NCBI GenBank assembly: GCA_033764095.1
Contig: JANRJF010000119.1
Location: 1-14,115 of the forward strand
Length of the DNA stretch: 14,115 bases
Source of the DNA: JBDTMT01 sp033764095
GTDB taxonomy: Bacteria; Desulfobacterota; Binatia; HRBIN30; CADEER01
Direction: 5' to 3'
Numbering within the stretch: the stretch's first letter is position 1; each line of letters starts with the position of its first letter. The notes under the pieces were generated by a model. It was given only the letters and a program-made list of their open reading frames with translations. It was not told the DNA's origin and did no database searches. Positions 13,054 through 14,115 of the stretch are shown in pieces. The position numbers were made by a program, and so were the translations under genes.

Positions 13054-14115
13054 ATGCGCAGAGGGGGGAGTCTGGCCTACACCGGCGCGCTGGGGATTGC
13101 GGCAGCATTATTGATGCTGACGGCGTCCACGGCGTCGGCGCAGTTCTCCAGTGTCACGGTCACCAATTCCTCGGACGCCGACGCGACAAACGACGGTATC
13201 ACCAACGGCAATCAGCGGCTGTCGAGCGCAACGGTGTCCAACACGGCAACGACGATCTCTGGTCGTTACCGCTGGGTGGTGGCGGCCGATTCGGGCATCT
13301 TCACCAACGCCTCGATCTCGCTGAACAGCGACTATCGCGTCAACTTCACCGTTAACGTCGGGGGCGCGTACAGTCTGACGGTCAATACCAACTGGAACGG
13401 CGGGCACACCATCGTCGATGACGGTAGCGGCACCAGCACCGCCGACACTGGGGCCCTGACCGGCTCGTATATGGGCGGCTCCCTGGCCAGTGGGACGCTC
13501 AGCCTCGGAGATCCCGGTAACCGCTCCTCGGGCTCGACCGGCGTGAATGCGTTCACGACGTCGAGCGCGTCGGCGACCATCGATGGCGTCAGCAACGGCT
13601 CGCCGGTCGCGCACCAGGTGCGCTTCCAGTGGTCCTCCTCGTGCAACAGCCCCGGCGGCTCGCAGTTCCTCGGCGCGGACGAGTGTGCGGTGCGCGCCGG
13701 TCTGGCGGCGACCATCTCCGGTCAGACGGCCGGCGCGTATCCGGGTCAGGGGGGTCGCGACATCAACGCCGACGGTCACTTCGTCAACATCTCGATCACC
13801 AAGTACTGCGGCAACGGCGTCGTCGACGGCGCGCGCGGCGAGCAGTGCGATACGGCGATCAGCGGCACCACCTGCTGCACGGCGAATTGCGTCTGGGCGT
13901 CAGCCGGCACCTCCTGCCGCGCCGCGGCGGGCGACTGCGACGTCGCCGAGACCTGCCCGGGCAACGGCCCGTGTCCGGCCGACTCCTTCGAACCGGCCAC
14001 CACGGTCTGCCGCGCGGCGAGCCCGGGTGAGACCTGCGACGAGGTCGAGACCTGCACCGGTTCGAGCGCCACCTGCCCGGCCGACGCGGTGAAGGTGAAC
14101 GGCACGCTGTGCCGC
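13054..14115 (+). CDS. Secreted Cys-rich protein with disintegrin-like repeats (3' end missing)
   Basis: The frame is open for 354 codons from ATG 13054 to the window edge, so the gene is incomplete. A strong AGGGAGG site (13041-13047) precedes the start by 6 nt. Residues 1-29 are a Sec signal peptide (basic start, hydrophobic core, ASA cleavage before Gln30). Residues 30-250 are Ser/Thr/Gly/Asn-rich, beta-strand-like, with only two Cys, typical of an extracellular domain; no family recognised. From Cys252 the protein is Cys-rich. CGNGVVDGARGEQCD resembles the Myxococcus Cys-rich repeat. Then come two units, Cys288-Cys319 and Cys319-Cys353, with Cys spacings 7,6,6,12 and 9,6,7,12. Words such as CDVAETC and CTGSSATCPAD closely resemble ADAM and snake-venom disintegrin domains. 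It may be a cell-surface or adhesion protein; that is inference. Confidence 0.87.
   Translation, partial: MRRGGSLAYTGALGIAAALLMLTASTASAQFSSVTVTNSSDADATNDGITNGNQRLSSATVSNTATTISGRYRWVVAADSGIFTNASISLNSDYRVNFTVNVGGAYSLTVNTNWNGGHTIVDDGSGTSTADTGALTGSYMGGSLASGTLSLGDPGNRSSGSTGVNAFTTSSASATIDGVSNGSPVAHQVRFQWSSSCNSPGGSQFLGADECAVRAGLAATISGQTAGAYPGQGGRDINADGHFVNISITKYCGNGVVDGARGEQCDTAISGTTCCTANCVWASAGTSCRAAAGDCDVAETCPGNGPCPADSFEPATTVCRAASPGETCDEVETCTGSSATCPADAVKVNGTLCR

Overview
The window is very GC-rich DNA from a Gram-negative bacterium. The cell type is shown by an outer-membrane factor, a periplasmic adaptor and lipoprotein and Sec signals. The GC-rich codon use, the Myxococcus-type Cys-rich motif of the last gene, and the many small palindromic or short-tandem elements between genes suggest an uncultured deltaproteobacterium-like lineage (Myxococcota, Desulfobacterota or Candidatus Binatota). 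This placement is inference; there is no rRNA or marker gene here.

Layout. (1) 80-1986: a short-chain dehydrogenase followed closely by a 2-oxoglutarate/Fe(II)-type oxygenase, probably one two-gene unit. (2) 2067-9726: the core of the window, a probably self-regulated seven-gene efflux operon. It holds a CecR-like TetR regulator behind a 25-bp palindromic operator, a TolC-type outer-membrane lipoprotein, an HlyD-type adaptor, two ABC ATPases and two ABC-2 permeases. Gene content and order match the E. coli cecR-ybhGFSR system, but the double ATPase YbhF is split into two overlapping genes and a dedicated outer-membrane channel is included. Four of the six junctions overlap by 1-4 nt, one has a 3-nt gap, and one holds a repeat element. 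(3) 9848-10366: a CYTH-domain protein. (4) 10474-12693, minus strand: a YdeP/FdhF-like molybdopterin oxidoreductase, convergent with the CYTH gene across a palindromic element. (5) 13054 to the right edge: a secreted Cys-rich protein whose C-terminal part resembles eukaryotic disintegrin domains. It has its own long upstream region and is cut by the window end.

How the exporter should work: the regulator binds the palindrome that directly abuts its own start codon. The two ATPases pair into one heterodimer under the two permeases, and adaptor plus outer-membrane factor complete an envelope-spanning pump. The two ATPases carry complementary substitutions that fall in the same composite ATP site, implying one degenerate and one active site.

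A second theme is the gene boundaries. Five unrelated palindromic or tandem-repeat loci sit at or inside gene ends: 1983-2037, 2799-2945, 5491-5586, 9739-9833 and 10341-10455. Two of them provide or overlap a stop codon, one is inserted in frame near the start of the TolC-type gene, and two lie just upstream of genes with no clear Shine-Dalgarno. Three of the arrays keep an exact 7-bp period with three different unit sequences.
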